Source: Streptomyces microflavus (GTDB lineage Bacteria > Actinomycetota > Actinomycetes > Streptomycetales > Streptomycetaceae). Taken from it: a stretch of DNA of 64,000 nucleotides. The position numbers were made by a program, and so were the translations under genes. The notes beneath the pieces are model-generated. The model had not been told where the DNA came from, did not search any database, and saw only the letters and a list, made by a program, of their open reading frames with translations. Shown here in pieces: positions 23,515 through 31,779 of this stretch (positions within the stretch are counted from its first letter, which is position 1; each line of letters starts with the position of its first letter). The DNA lies in NCBI RefSeq assembly GCF_014650075.1, contig NZ_BMUG01000012.1, forward strand, positions 124,001 through 188,000. The letters run 5' to 3'.

Positions 23515-24510
23515 GTGATCACTTCGCCCGCACGGAGCCCGCAGCGCCGCACCGAGCATGCGCCGACCCCCTACGTCGACCTCTCACGCGACGAATGGAG
23601 CGCCCTGCGGGACAAGACCCCGCTGCCGCTGACCGCCGACGAGGTGGAGCGGCTGCGGGGGCTCGGCGACGTCATCGACCTGGACGAGGTGCGGGACGTC
23701 TACCTGCCGCTCTCCCGGCTCCTCAACCTGTACGTCCAGGCCACCTCCGGGCTGCGCGGGGCGCTGAACACCTTCCTCGGGGACGCCGGGAACGGGCACG
23801 GGGCGCAGCGCGGCACCCCGTTCGTCATAGGGGTCGCGGGCAGTGTCGCCGTCGGCAAGTCCACCAGCGCCCGTATCCTCCAGGCCCTGCTCGCCCGCTG
23901 GCCGGAGCACCCGCGCGTCGAGCTGGTGACCACGGACGGGTTCCTGCTGCCGATGAAGGAGCTCCGCTCGCGCGGGCTGACCTCGCGCAAGGGGTTCCCG
24001 GAGTCCTACGACCGGCGGGCGCTGACCCGGTTCGTCGCGGACATCAAGGCGGGCAAGGACGAGGTGACCGCGCCCGTCTACTCGCACCTGATCTACGACA
24101 TCGTCCCCGGCGAGCGGCTCACCGTGCGCCGCCCGGACATCCTCATCGTGGAGGGGCTCAACGTCCTCCAGCCCGCCCTGCCGGGCCGGGACGGCCGTAC
24201 GAGGGTCGGGCTCGCCGACTACTTCGACTTCAGCGTGTACGTGGACGCGCGCGCCGACGACATCGAGACCTGGTACCTGAATCGTTTCCGCAAGCTGCGC
24301 GACACGGCGTTCCAGGACCCGTCCTCGTACTTCCGCAAGTACACCCAGGTCTCCGAGGAGGAGGCGCTGGACTACGCGCGCACCATGTGGCGGACCATCA
24401 ACAAGCCGAATCTGCTGGAGAACGTGGCTCCGACGCGCGGCCGTGCCACCCTGGTGCTCCGCAAGGGCCCGGACCACAAGGTCCAGAAGCTGTCCCTGCG
24501 CAAGCTCTGA
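23515..24510 (+). CDS. coaA: Type I pantothenate kinase
   Basis: 331 residues from GTG 23515. The P-loop is GVAGSVAVGKST (106-117); TDGFLLP and LTSRKGFPESYDRRALTRFVADIKAG follow, and SDFSVYVDA-like and TRAxMW-type segments (YARTMWRTINKPNLLENVAPTR) close the protein. It phosphorylates pantothenate, the first step to CoA. No Shine-Dalgarno sequence precedes the GTG; a -10-like CAACAAT (23502-23508) lies 6 bases before it, so the mRNA may be leaderless. Confidence 0.96.
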   Translation: MITSPARSPQRRTEHAPTPYVDLSRDEWSALRDKTPLPLTADEVERLRGLGDVIDLDEVRDVYLPLSRLLNLYVQATSGLRGALNTFLGDAGNGHGAQRGTPFVIGVAGSVAVGKSTSARILQALLARWPEHPRVELVTTDGFLLPMKELRSRGLTSRKGFPESYDRRALTRFVADIKAGKDEVTAPVYSHLIYDIVPGERLTVRRPDILIVEGLNVLQPALPGRDGRTRVGLADYFDFSVYVDARADDIETWYLNRFRKLRDTAFQDPSSYFRKYTQVSEEEALDYARTMWRTINKPNLLENVAPTRGRATLVLRKGPDHKVQKLSLRKL

Positions 24511-24537
24511 CCGCTCAGCCCCGGGAGGGCCGGCCGC

Positions 24538-25503
24538 GTGCTGCATCTGCGTCTCATCGTGCCCGACACGACCACCGACGAGGTCGTCACGCTCCTGGAG
24601 TCCACCGTCGGCACCGCCCACCTCGTGGTCCTGCCCGGCGCGGCCCGCTCCCCCGCCGGGGACGTGGTGATGTGCGATGTGGCGCGCGAGGCCGGTGACG
24701 AGCTGATCGGTGCGCTGCGCCGCCTGGGAATCGCCGAGTCCGGGGCGATCAGCGTCGAGCACCTCGACCTGACGCTCTCCTCGCACGCCGACAAGGCCGA
24801 GCACGAGGCGCCGGGCGACGGCGCCGACGCGGTGCTGTGGGAGGAGCTGACGGAGGCGACGCACGAGGAGTCGACGTTCTCCATCACCTACGTCTCCTTC
24901 CTCGCCCTCGCCACCATGCTCGCCGCCTGCGGGGTGATGCTCGACAACGCGGTGCTGATCGTGGGCGCGATGGCGGTCGGCCCGGAGTTCGGCCCGCTGG
25001 CCGGGATCTCCACGGCCATCGTGCAGCGCGCGCCCCGGCTGGTGGTGCGCTCACTGTGGGCGCTGATCGGCGGCTTCGCGCTGGCGATGATCGTCACCGC
25101 GGGGTTCTCCTGGCTGCTGGACGTTTTCGGGCTGTTCGAGAAGTCGATGATCGAGGCGGAGCGGCCCATCACCGGGTTCATCTGGCAGCCGGACTGGATG
25201 TCGTTCATCGTGGCGTTCCTGGCGGGCATCGCCGGGACGCTCTCCCTGACGTCGGCGAAGTCCGGGGCCCTGATCGGCGTGGCGATCTCCGTGACGACGG
25301 TCCCGGCCGCCGCCAACGCGGCCGTCGCGTTCAGCTACTCCGACTACCAGCAAACGATCGGCTCCGGGCAGCAGCTGCTCGCCAACCTCGGCGGGATCGT
25401 CCTCGCCGGCACGCTGACGCTGCTGCTGGAGAAGGCGCTGTGGCGGGCCCGGCGCGCGCAGAAGCCCCCGGCGAGCACGCCGGGGGCTTCCGTACGTCCA
25501 TGA
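24538..25503 (+). CDS. DUF389 (TIGR00341) integral membrane protein
   Basis: 321 residues from GTG 24538 with GGGAGG seven bases upstream. A ferredoxin-like N-terminal domain (LHLRLIVPDTTTDEVVTLLESTVGTAHLVVLPG) is followed from about residue 115 by six to seven membrane helices, including SFLALATMLAACGVMLDNAVLIVGAMAVGPEFGPLAG. Function of the family is unknown. The last codons overlap a perfect hairpin, so transcription probably ends inside or just after the reading frame. Confidence 0.88.
   Translation: MLHLRLIVPDTTTDEVVTLLESTVGTAHLVVLPGAARSPAGDVVMCDVAREAGDELIGALRRLGIAESGAISVEHLDLTLSSHADKAEHEAPGDGADAVLWEELTEATHEESTFSITYVSFLALATMLAACGVMLDNAVLIVGAMAVGPEFGPLAGISTAIVQRAPRLVVRSLWALIGGFALAMIVTAGFSWLLDVFGLFEKSMIEAERPITGFIWQPDWMSFIVAFLAGIAGTLSLTSAKSGALIGVAISVTTVPAAANAAVAFSYSDYQQTIGSGQQLLANLGGIVLAGTLTLLLEKALWRARRAQKPPASTPGASVRP
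25463..25488 (+). terminator. Terminator hairpin overlapping the DUF389 3' coding end
   Basis: AGCCCCCGGC (25463-25472) pairs perfectly with GCCGGGGGCT (25479-25488), six-base loop, followed by TTCCGT. It precedes the DUF389 stop by 15 bases. Confidence 0.7.
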
Positions 25504-25550
25504 AACTTCCGTACGCCTACGGGGCTTCCGTACGTCGATGAGGCGGCGGC

Positions 25551-26909
25551 TCAGCCCAGCGCGGACTTCACCACATCGGCCAGCCGGCCCGCGACCGCGC
25601 GCGCCTGCTCGATGTCGGCGGCCTCGACCATGACCCGTACCAGCGGCTCCGTACCCGACTGGCGCAGCAGCACCCGCCCGGTCGAGCCGAGCTCGCGCTC
25701 GGCCTCGGTCACCGCGGTGGCCAGCTCGGGCGAGGTGGTGACCCGGGACTTGTCGACGTCGGGGACGTTGATGAGCACCTGGGGCAGGCGCTGCATGACC
25801 CCGGCCAGCTCGGCGAGGCCGCGGCCGGTGGCGGCGATCCGGGCCGCCAGCATCAGGCCGGTCAGCGTGCCGTCGCCGGTCGTGGCGTGGTCCAGGACGA
25901 TGACGTGGCCGGACTGCTCGCCGCCGAGCGCGAAGCCCTCGGCCTTCATCGACTCCAGGACGTAACGGTCGCCGACCGCCGTCTGGACGAGGTGGATACC
26001 CTCGCGCTCCATGGCGATCTTGAAGCCGAGGTTCGACATCACGGTGCCGACGACGGTGTCCTTGCGGAGCTGCCCGGCCTCCCGCATGGCGAGGGCCAGT
26101 ACGGCGAGGATCTGGTCGCCGTCGACCTCCTCGCCCGCCGCGTCCACGGCCAGGCAGCGGTCGGCGTCGCCGTCGTGGGCGATGCCGAGGTCGGCGCCGT
26201 GCTCGACGACGGCGGCGCGCAGCAGCTCCAGGTGGGTGGAGCCGCAGCCGTCGTTGATGTTCAGGCCGTCCGGCTCGGCGCCGATGGTGACGACCTCGGC
26301 CCCGGCCCGGGCGAACGCCTCGGGCGAGACCCGGGCGGCAGCGCCGTGCGCCTCGTCCAGGACGACCTTCAGCCCGTCGAGCCGGTTGGGGAGGACGCCG
26401 ATGAGGTGGGCGACGTAACGGTCGAAGCCCTCCGTGTAGTCGGTGACCCGGCCGACGCCCGCGCCGGTCGGGCGGGTCCACGGCTCACCGGTGCGGTGCT
26501 GCTCGTAGACCGTCTCGATCCGGTCCTCCAGCTCGTCGGCGAGCTTGTGGCCGCCGCGGGCGAAGAACTTGACGCCGTTGTCGGGCATCGCGTTGTGGCT
26601 CGCGGAGAGCATCACGCCGATGTCCGCGCCGAGCGAGCCGGTGAGGTACGCGACGGCCGGCGTCGGCAGCACGCCGACGCGCAGGACGTCCACGCCCGCG
26701 CTGGCCAGACCGGCCACGACGGCGGCTTCCAGGAACTCTCCGGATGCCCGGGGGTCGCGGCCGACCACGGCGGTCGCGCGATGGCCGGCGAAGGTGCCCG
26801 CCTCGGCGAGTACGTGCGCCGCCGCGACCGAAAGACCGAGCGCGAGCTCGGCCGTCAGATCCGCATTGGCGACACCGCGCACTCCGTCCGTACCGAAGAG
26901 TCGTCCCAC
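25551..26909 (-). CDS. glmM: Phosphoglucosamine mutase
   Basis: 452 residues from GTG 26909 with GGAGG seven bases upstream. It converts glucosamine-6-phosphate to glucosamine-1-phosphate. It starts VGRLFGTDGVRGVAN; the phosphoserine loop is SASHNAMPDNGVKFF (Ser104 in ASHN), the metal loop DGDADRCLAVD, the sugar loop GEQSGHVI and the phosphate loop RQSGTEPLVRVMVE. Downstream of rpsI, with an unusually AT-rich, U/G-rich 5' leader. An upstream extension over that leader is not coding-like. Confidence 0.97.
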   Translation of the reverse strand: MGRLFGTDGVRGVANADLTAELALGLSVAAAHVLAEAGTFAGHRATAVVGRDPRASGEFLEAAVVAGLASAGVDVLRVGVLPTPAVAYLTGSLGADIGVMLSASHNAMPDNGVKFFARGGHKLADELEDRIETVYEQHRTGEPWTRPTGAGVGRVTDYTEGFDRYVAHLIGVLPNRLDGLKVVLDEAHGAAARVSPEAFARAGAEVVTIGAEPDGLNINDGCGSTHLELLRAAVVEHGADLGIAHDGDADRCLAVDAAGEEVDGDQILAVLALAMREAGQLRKDTVVGTVMSNLGFKIAMEREGIHLVQTAVGDRYVLESMKAEGFALGGEQSGHVIVLDHATTGDGTLTGLMLAARIAATGRGLAELAGVMQRLPQVLINVPDVDKSRVTTSPELATAVTEAERELGSTGRVLLRQSGTEPLVRVMVEAADIEQARAVAGRLADVVKSALG

Positions 26910-26930
26910 TGGTGTCCTCCGAGGTGCTCC

Positions 26931-26990
26931 GAAACCACAAAAACCAAAGCAAAGCGAAACTAAACAACCACAACTACGAAAACAGCAAAA
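26931..26990 (-). promoter_or_regulatory. U/G-rich leader before glmM
   Basis: In these 60 bases the plus strand has 36 A, 16 C, 6 G and 2 T (37 percent GC, against about 70 percent around it), so the glmM RNA would read U- and G-rich with almost no A. It lies 22-81 bases upstream of the start codon. It holds no clear hairpin. It may carry the glmM promoter and an unstructured leader. Confidence 0.5.
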
Positions 26991-27104
26991 CGGCCGGGCG
27001 GGCGGCATGGCGCGGCTCACGCGCGCGAGGTGTGCGCGGAGTACGAGAGTGCGGGCCGATGAACGTCTTATGCCGTTATACGCCTGCGGGGCCCGATAAA
27101 CGAA

Positions 27105-27137
27105 CGCCCCAGCAGCACGGAGTGTGCCGCCGGGGCG
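27105..27137 (-). terminator. Terminator after rpsI
   Basis: CGCCCC-A-GC-A-GCAC pairs with GTGC-C-GC-C-GGGGCG around a five-base loop; two symmetric mismatches. On the minus strand it is followed by TTCGTTTATC. It begins 28 bases after the rpsI stop. Confidence 0.7.
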
Positions 27138-27164
27138 AACGTGTAACGCGGACGAGCAGGCGAT

Positions 27165-27701
27165 TTAGCGCTTGCTGTACTGCGGGGCCTTACGGGCCTT
27201 CTTGAGACCGGCCTTCTTGCGCTCGACCGCACGGTCGTCGCGGGAGAGGAAGCCGGCCTTCTTCAGCGTGGCGCGGTTGTTGTCCACGTCCGCCTCGTTC
27301 AGCGAGCGGGCCACACCGAGGCGCAGGGCGCCGGCCTGACCGGACACGCCACCACCCGAGATGCGGGCCACGACGTCGTAGCGACCGTCGAGCTCGAGCA
27401 CCTTGAAGGGCTCGTTGACTTCCTGCTGGTGCACCTTGTTGGGGAAGTAGTCCTCAAGGGTGCGACCGTTGATCTTCCACTTGCCGGTGCCCGGGATGAT
27501 CCGGACGCGGGCAATGGCGTTCTTGCGACGGCCAAGGCCGGCGGCGGGCTGCGGGTCGCCGAAGCGGCCCGCGAGCGACTCGGAGGTGTACTCACCCTCG
27601 ACGGGGACCTCGGACTCGAAGGTGGTCACCTCGGCGAACGTCTCCTCGCCCTCGGTGCCCACCGTGTCGTCGGTGGTCGTCTCAACAGTGGTCTCGGCCA
27701 C
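27165..27701 (-). CDS. rpsI: 30S ribosomal protein S9
   Basis: 178 residues. The core (about 55-178) has GRRKNAIARVRIIPGTGKWKINGRTLEDYF, ISGGGVSGQAGALRLGVARSL and the basic tail KKAGLKKARKAPQYSKR that reaches the P-site tRNA. The first 50 residues form an acidic Thr/Glu/Val-rich extension typical of actinobacterial S9 and absent from E. coli. Second gene of the rplM-rpsI operon. Confidence 0.98.
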   Translation of the reverse strand: MAETTVETTTDDTVGTEGEETFAEVTTFESEVPVEGEYTSESLAGRFGDPQPAAGLGRRKNAIARVRIIPGTGKWKINGRTLEDYFPNKVHQQEVNEPFKVLELDGRYDVVARISGGGVSGQAGALRLGVARSLNEADVDNNRATLKKAGFLSRDDRAVERKKAGLKKARKAPQYSKR

Positions 27702-27745
27702 GATGCTCCTCAGATCTTTCTGTATGTCTTAGGGGGTGGCCGGAA

Positions 27746-28189
27746 CTACTGCGCGACCTGGGTGATCTCGAACGGGACCGGCTGCTGAGCAGCGTGCGGG
27801 TGCTGGTCGCCCGCGTAGACCTTGAGCTTCGAGATCATCTGACGGCCCAGGGTGTTCTTGGGGATCATGCCCTTGATGGCCTTCTCGACGGCCTTCTCGG
27901 GGTTCTTCGCGAGAAGCTCGTCGTAGCGCACCGAACGGAGACCGCCCGGGAAGCCCGAGTGGCGGTACGCCATCTTCTGGGTCTTCTTGTTGCCGGACAG
28001 GTGAACCTTGTCGGCGTTGATGATGATGACGAAGTCGCCCATGTCCATGTGGGGGGCGTAGATCGCCTTGTGCTTGCCTCGGAGGAGGTTCGCGGCCGTG
28101 GTGGCCAGACGGCCCAGGACGATGTCCTGAGCGTCAATGATGTGCCACTGGCGAGTGACATCGCCGGGCTTGGGGCTGTACGTACGCAC
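27746..28189 (-). CDS. rplM: 50S ribosomal protein L13
   Basis: 147 residues from GTG 28189. It begins VRTYSPKPGDVTRQWHIIDAQDIVLGRLAT and has HMDMGDFVIIINADKVHLSGNK and GMIPKNTLGRQMISKLKVY. L13 is an early 23S rRNA assembly protein. 44 bases upstream of rpsI. An ATG 42 bases upstream is in frame but would add an unconserved extension. Confidence 0.97.
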   Translation of the reverse strand: MRTYSPKPGDVTRQWHIIDAQDIVLGRLATTAANLLRGKHKAIYAPHMDMGDFVIIINADKVHLSGNKKTQKMAYRHSGFPGGLRSVRYDELLAKNPEKAVEKAIKGMIPKNTLGRQMISKLKVYAGDQHPHAAQQPVPFEITQVAQ

Positions 28190-28428
28190 TTCGTAGCCTT
28201 CGCTTCTTAGTGGATGAGGTCCAGACAACACATGGCACCCCTGAAGCGATCATGCAGCTGGGGCTCACACTGCCGGGACGCTGCCCGTATGCGAGCCACT
28301 GGTAACTGCTCCAGAGAACCTACGCAGGGGTCCGCCTCGTGAGAACGACGACCCGATACGTATAACAAACCTCGACAGTACCCGCCGTGCCCCGGACGGG
28401 TCAAAACGGCCCGGCCCCTGCCGGCCCC

Positions 28429-28518
28429 GCCTCTCCAGCCCCACCGGCGCTCGGGACCGCCTTTCCAGCCCCGCTGGCGCTCGGGATCGCCTTTACAGCC
28501 TCGCCGGCGTTTGAGGCG
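28429..28518. repeat. Three tandem 30-bp units of a streptomycete intergenic repeat
   Basis: Units at 28429-28458, 28459-28488 and 28489-28518 share GCCTTTCCAGCCCCGCYGGCG with CTCGGGA or TTTGAGG ends. The third runs into CGGGGGTCCGGGGGC. This CCGGCG-TTTGAGG-CGGGG theme recurs in streptomycete intergenic regions; a related piece lies at 34240-34262. Confidence 0.7.
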
Positions 28519-28527
28519 CGGGGGTCC

Positions 28528-28542
28528 GGGGGCAGCGCCCCC
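28528..28542 (-). terminator. Terminator after the ABC-F gene
   Basis: GGGGGC-AGC-GCCCCC hairpin about 54 bases downstream of the ABC-F stop, part of the repeat theme that ends the 30-bp array. Confidence 0.55.
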
Positions 28543-28595
28543 GCAACGGCCCCGCACGGCACCCCGCACCCCCACCACCCCGCCGACCGCCGAGG

Positions 28596-30215
28596 TCACC
28601 GCGCCCGCTGGACCCGCCGCTCGTCCCACACCGGCTCCGACGTCTCCCGTACGACCCCGTCCGAACCGAAGACCAGGTACCGGTCGAAGGACTTCGCGAA
28701 CCACCGGTCGTGCGTGACGGCCATCACCGTGCCGTCGTACACCTCCAGGCCGTCCTGCAGCGCCTCCGCCGACTCCAGGTCCAGGTTGTCCGTCGGCTCG
28801 TCCAGGAGCAGCGCGGTGGTGCCCGCCAGCTCCAGGAGCAGGATCTGGAACCGCGCCTGCTGCCCGCCGGAGAGCCGCTCGAAGGCCTGGTCGCCCTGGC
28901 GCTCCAGCTCGTACCGCCGCAGCACCGACATCGCGCCGCCCCGGTCCTTGGCGTGCTCGGACCAGAGGATCTCCACCAGCGTCTTGCCGAGCAGCTCCGG
29001 ATGCGCGTGGGTCTGGGCGAAGTGCCCCGGCACGACCCGCGCCCCGAGCTTCCACTCCCCCGTGTGCGCCACCGGCTCCCCCGCCAGCAGCCGCAGGAAG
29101 TGCGACTTGCCCGACCCGTTGGAACCGAGGACGGCGACCCGCTCCCCGTAATAGATCTCCAGGTCGAACGGTTTCATCAGCCCGGTCAGCTCCAGGTTCT
29201 TGCAGGTGACCGCCCGCACCCCGGTCCGCCCGCCGCGCAGCCGCATCCTGATGTCCTGCTCGCGCGGCGGCTCCGGCGGCGGGCCTGCCTCCTCGAACTT
29301 CTTGAAGCGGGTCTGCATCGCGTGGTAGCGGTTGGCCATGTCGGGGCTGTTCGCCGCCTGCTGCCGCATCCGCAGGACGAGCGCCTTCAGCCGGGCGTGC
29401 TCCTCCTGCCAGCGCCGCAGCAGCTCCTCGAAGCGGGCGAACCGCTCCTTGCGGGCGTCGTGGTAGGTGGCGAAGCCGCCACCGTGCACCCATACGTCGC
29501 TGCCCGCCGCGCTCGGCTCGACGCTGACGATCTTCTCGGCGGCCCGGGACAGCAGCTCGCGGTCGTGCGAGACGAACAGGACCGTCTTACGGGTCTCCTT
29601 GAGCTTCTCCTCCAGCCAGCGCTTGCCGGGGACGTCCAGATAGTTGTCCGGCTCGTCCAGGAGGAGCACCTCGTCGGGGCCGCGCAGCAGCGCCTCCAGG
29701 ACCAGCCGCTTCTGCTCACCGCCACTGAGGGTGCGCACCTCACGCCACTGCGCCTTCTCGTACGGGACGCCCAGCGCGGCCATGGTGCACATGTCCCAGA
29801 CCGTCTCGGCCTCGTACCCGCGCGCCTCGGCCCAGTCGCTCAGCGCCTGCGCGTACGCCATCTGCGCGGCCTCGTCGTCGACGGTGAGAATGCGTTCCTC
29901 GGCGGCGTCGACGGCCTTCGCGGCCTCCCTGATCCGGGGCTGCGACACCGACACCAGCAGGTCCCGTACGGTCCGCTCGTCCCGTACCGAGCCCACGAAC
30001 TGCGGCATCACACCGAGCCCGCCGCTCACCGAGACCGTGCCGCCGTGGGGCTGGAGCTCCCCGGCGAGCAGCCGCAGCAGGGTCGTCTTGCCCGCTCCGT
30101 TCGCCCCGACGAGGGCGACAACGGCTCCGTCGGCCACCCGGAACGAGGCGTCGCCGAGCAGCACCCGCCCGTCCGGTAGGTAGTACTCCAGGTGGCCCGC
30201 TTCAAGATGTCCCAT
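28596..30215 (-). CDS. ABC-F family ATPase
   Basis: 539 residues from ATG 30215 (MGHLEAGHLEYYLPDGR), preferred over ATG 30230 because a GACAAT hexamer lies 7-13 bases upstream and no ribosome site exists, suggesting a leaderless mRNA. Two ATP-binding cassettes: Walker A GANGAGKTTLLRL with LSGGEQKRLVLEALL, and GSNGSGKSHFLRL with LSGGQQARFQILLLEL and DEPTDNLDLES. A Lys/Arg/Glu-rich linker (about 225-300) joins them. There is no membrane domain, so it acts on ribosomes or in regulation, not transport. Conserved housekeeping-type member rather than a clear antibiotic-resistance protein. Confidence 0.92.
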   Translation of the reverse strand: MGHLEAGHLEYYLPDGRVLLGDASFRVADGAVVALVGANGAGKTTLLRLLAGELQPHGGTVSVSGGLGVMPQFVGSVRDERTVRDLLVSVSQPRIREAAKAVDAAEERILTVDDEAAQMAYAQALSDWAEARGYEAETVWDMCTMAALGVPYEKAQWREVRTLSGGEQKRLVLEALLRGPDEVLLLDEPDNYLDVPGKRWLEEKLKETRKTVLFVSHDRELLSRAAEKIVSVEPSAAGSDVWVHGGGFATYHDARKERFARFEELLRRWQEEHARLKALVLRMRQQAANSPDMANRYHAMQTRFKKFEEAGPPPEPPREQDIRMRLRGGRTGVRAVTCKNLELTGLMKPFDLEIYYGERVAVLGSNGSGKSHFLRLLAGEPVAHTGEWKLGARVVPGHFAQTHAHPELLGKTLVEILWSEHAKDRGGAMSVLRRYELERQGDQAFERLSGGQQARFQILLLELAGTTALLLDEPTDNLDLESAEALQDGLEVYDGTVMAVTHDRWFAKSFDRYLVFGSDGVVRETSEPVWDERRVQRAR

Positions 30216-30305
30216 ACAGAGCATTGTCACGGTCCGCGAAGCGATGGCCCAACCGGTTTACGAAGGCGGCGCTTCCGGTCGAACGGCAGGCCCTAGGATT
30301 CGCGC

Positions 30306-31154
30306 ATGAGTTCATGGCAAGGGGGGCCCTCCTGGGGGCCAGGGGACAACGGGACTCCGGACTGGGCCGCGCTCGCCGAGGAGTCCGCAGCACGAGCCCG
30401 CCGCAAACGGTGGCTGATGATCGGCGGCGGGGTGCTGGCCACCGCCGTGGTCGGCGCGATCGTGGCGACCGCCGTGGTCACCACGGGCGGCGGCAAGAGC
30501 GATCCGGCGGGCAGCGCGAGCAAACTGCCGGCGCCGGCCGAACTGCCCGAGGACACCTCGGCGCCCGCGCCGTCCTTCTCGTCGGTGGCTCCGCCGCCCC
30601 CGCCGGACCCGAAGGAATACATAACGAGCGCCGACAAGGACAAGGCGCCGATCACCGTCGACGGCTTCTTCCCCGGCAGGAAGCTCGCCATGGGCGACCG
30701 CGTCCACACCAAGGGCGCCACCGGCCGCACCACCGACTGCGCGACCGGCACCCAGGGCGCCCTCGGCGCGGTCCTCACGAAGAACGGCTGCAAGCAGCTC
30801 ATCCGCGCGACGTACAGCAAGGACGGGGTGGCCGTCACCGTCGGCATCGCGGTCTTCGACACCGAGGCCCGCGCACGGAAGACGGTCGACCAGGCGGCGG
30901 GCGGCCTCGCCTCCCTCAGCGGCGCGGGCGTGCCCACCTTCTGCCGCGGCGGCACGGTCTGCCGTCGCACCACCAACTCCTACGGCCGGTACGCCTACTT
31001 CACCGTCGGCGGCTTCACCGACGGCACCCGCGTCACCGCCAAGGACAGAGACGTCTTCGCGGTCGGTGACGACCTGGCGAACTTCGTCTTCCGCCAGATC
31101 CACCAGCGCGGCCGGGTCCAGGCTTCGCAGGCGGCGGCGGAACCCGCCCAGTAG
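30306..31154 (+). CDS. Membrane-anchored extracytoplasmic hypothetical protein
   Basis: 282 residues. A cytoplasmic N-terminus with WGPGDNGTPDWAALAEESAARARRKRW precedes one membrane helix (about 36-60, LMIGGGVLATAVVGAIVATAVV). A Pro/Ser-rich linker (70-105) leads to an external domain with four Cys (TTDCATG, KNGCKQL, FCRGG, VCRRT) likely forming two disulfides. It is divergent from the ABC-F gene. I do not recognise a family. Confidence 0.85.
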   Translation: MSSWQGGPSWGPGDNGTPDWAALAEESAARARRKRWLMIGGGVLATAVVGAIVATAVVTTGGGKSDPAGSASKLPAPAELPEDTSAPAPSFSSVAPPPPPDPKEYITSADKDKAPITVDGFFPGRKLAMGDRVHTKGATGRTTDCATGTQGALGAVLTKNGCKQLIRATYSKDGVAVTVGIAVFDTEARARKTVDQAAGGLASLSGAGVPTFCRGGTVCRRTTNSYGRYAYFTVGGFTDGTRVTAKDRDVFAVGDDLANFVFRQIHQRGRVQASQAAAEPAQ

Positions 31155-31223
31155 CCGGACACCGCCCGCCGGGCCTTCTTCGATCAGCGTCCGACGATCG
31201 ACGCGGTCTCTGTGAGCTGCTAA

Positions 31224-31243
31224 GTTATAGGTCGACCACTAAC
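31224..31243 (+). promoter_or_regulatory. Palindromic operator before the SnoaL-like gene
   Basis: GTTA-TA-GGTCGACC-AC-TAAC is a 20-bp inverted repeat (GGTCGACC core plus GTTA/TAAC arms) directly upstream of AAGGAG and the ATG at 31256. The TetR gene two positions downstream is the natural candidate to bind it. Confidence 0.5.
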
Positions 31244-31255
31244 CAAGGAGTCGCC

Positions 31256-31735
31256 ATGACAGCCGAGCAGAACGACACCGACGCCGACCGCCGCGCCGCC
31301 GCCCAGCACGCCGTGGCCGAACACCTGCGCCTCACCGCCGCGGGACGCGTCGACGAATGGGTGACGCTGTTCGCCCCGGACGCGGTGCTCGAGTTCCCGT
31401 TCGCGCCGGACGGCGTGGAGCGACGGGTGGCGGGACGGGACGCGCTGGTCGCGCACATGAGGCACTTCCCCGAGACCTTCGACGTCGAGTTCGGCGACCT
31501 GGTCTTCCACGAGACGGTCGACCCGAGTCTCGTGATCGCCGAGTTCCGCTCCACGGGCACCGCACGGCCGACCGGCAAGCCGTACGAGCAGACCTGCATC
31601 TCCGTCGTCCGGACCGACGACGACGCACGCATCACCCACTACCTGGACTACTGGAACCCGCTCGTGGCCATCGAGGCGCTCACCCCCCACGACGCGCCCT
31701 CCGAGCAGGGCCTCAGCGTTCCTTTCGGAGGCTGA
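31256..31735 (+). CDS. SnoaL-like/NTF2-fold protein
   Basis: 159 residues, ATG 31256 with AAGGAG five bases upstream. AAQHAVAEHLRLTAAGRVDEWVTLFAPDAVLEFPFAP is the opening helix-strand unit of the NTF2-like cone fold; YEQTCISVVRTDDDARITHYLDYWNPL closes it. Such proteins are ketosteroid isomerase-like enzymes or small-molecule binders. Adjacent TetR gene and palindromic operator suggest ligand-induced expression. Confidence 0.85.
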   Translation: MTAEQNDTDADRRAAAQHAVAEHLRLTAAGRVDEWVTLFAPDAVLEFPFAPDGVERRVAGRDALVAHMRHFPETFDVEFGDLVFHETVDPSLVIAEFRSTGTARPTGKPYEQTCISVVRTDDDARITHYLDYWNPLVAIEALTPHDAPSEQGLSVPFGG

Positions 31736-31757
31736 GGGCCCTTTTGGAGGCTGAGGG
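31721..31757. repeat. Near-perfect 18-bp direct repeat at the 3' end of the SnoaL-like gene
   Basis: CCTTTCGGAGGCTGAGGG (31721-31738) and CCTTTTGGAGGCTGAGGG (31740-31757) differ by one base. The first copy contains the stop codon, so the second is a small duplication of the gene end. Confidence 0.75.
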
Positions 31758-31779
31758 AGGCCGTGTTTAACTGACGCCC

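Larger units (their letters stand above)
28190..28595. other. 406-base gap holding the rplM promoter region, a 30-bp repeat array and a terminator
   Basis: No gene seen. Near rplM is an AT-richer stretch (about 28350-28375, minus-strand TTTGTTATACGTAT) that could hold the rplM promoter. From 28429 to 28518 run three 30-bp units, and a GGGGGC-AGC-GCCCCC hairpin lies at 28528-28542, downstream of the ABC-F gene. Confidence 0.5.

Noticed and set aside
28596..30215. Antibiotic-resistance ABC-F protein
   Set aside because: No biosynthetic cluster nearby and the sequence looks like a conserved housekeeping member; resistance cannot be supported.
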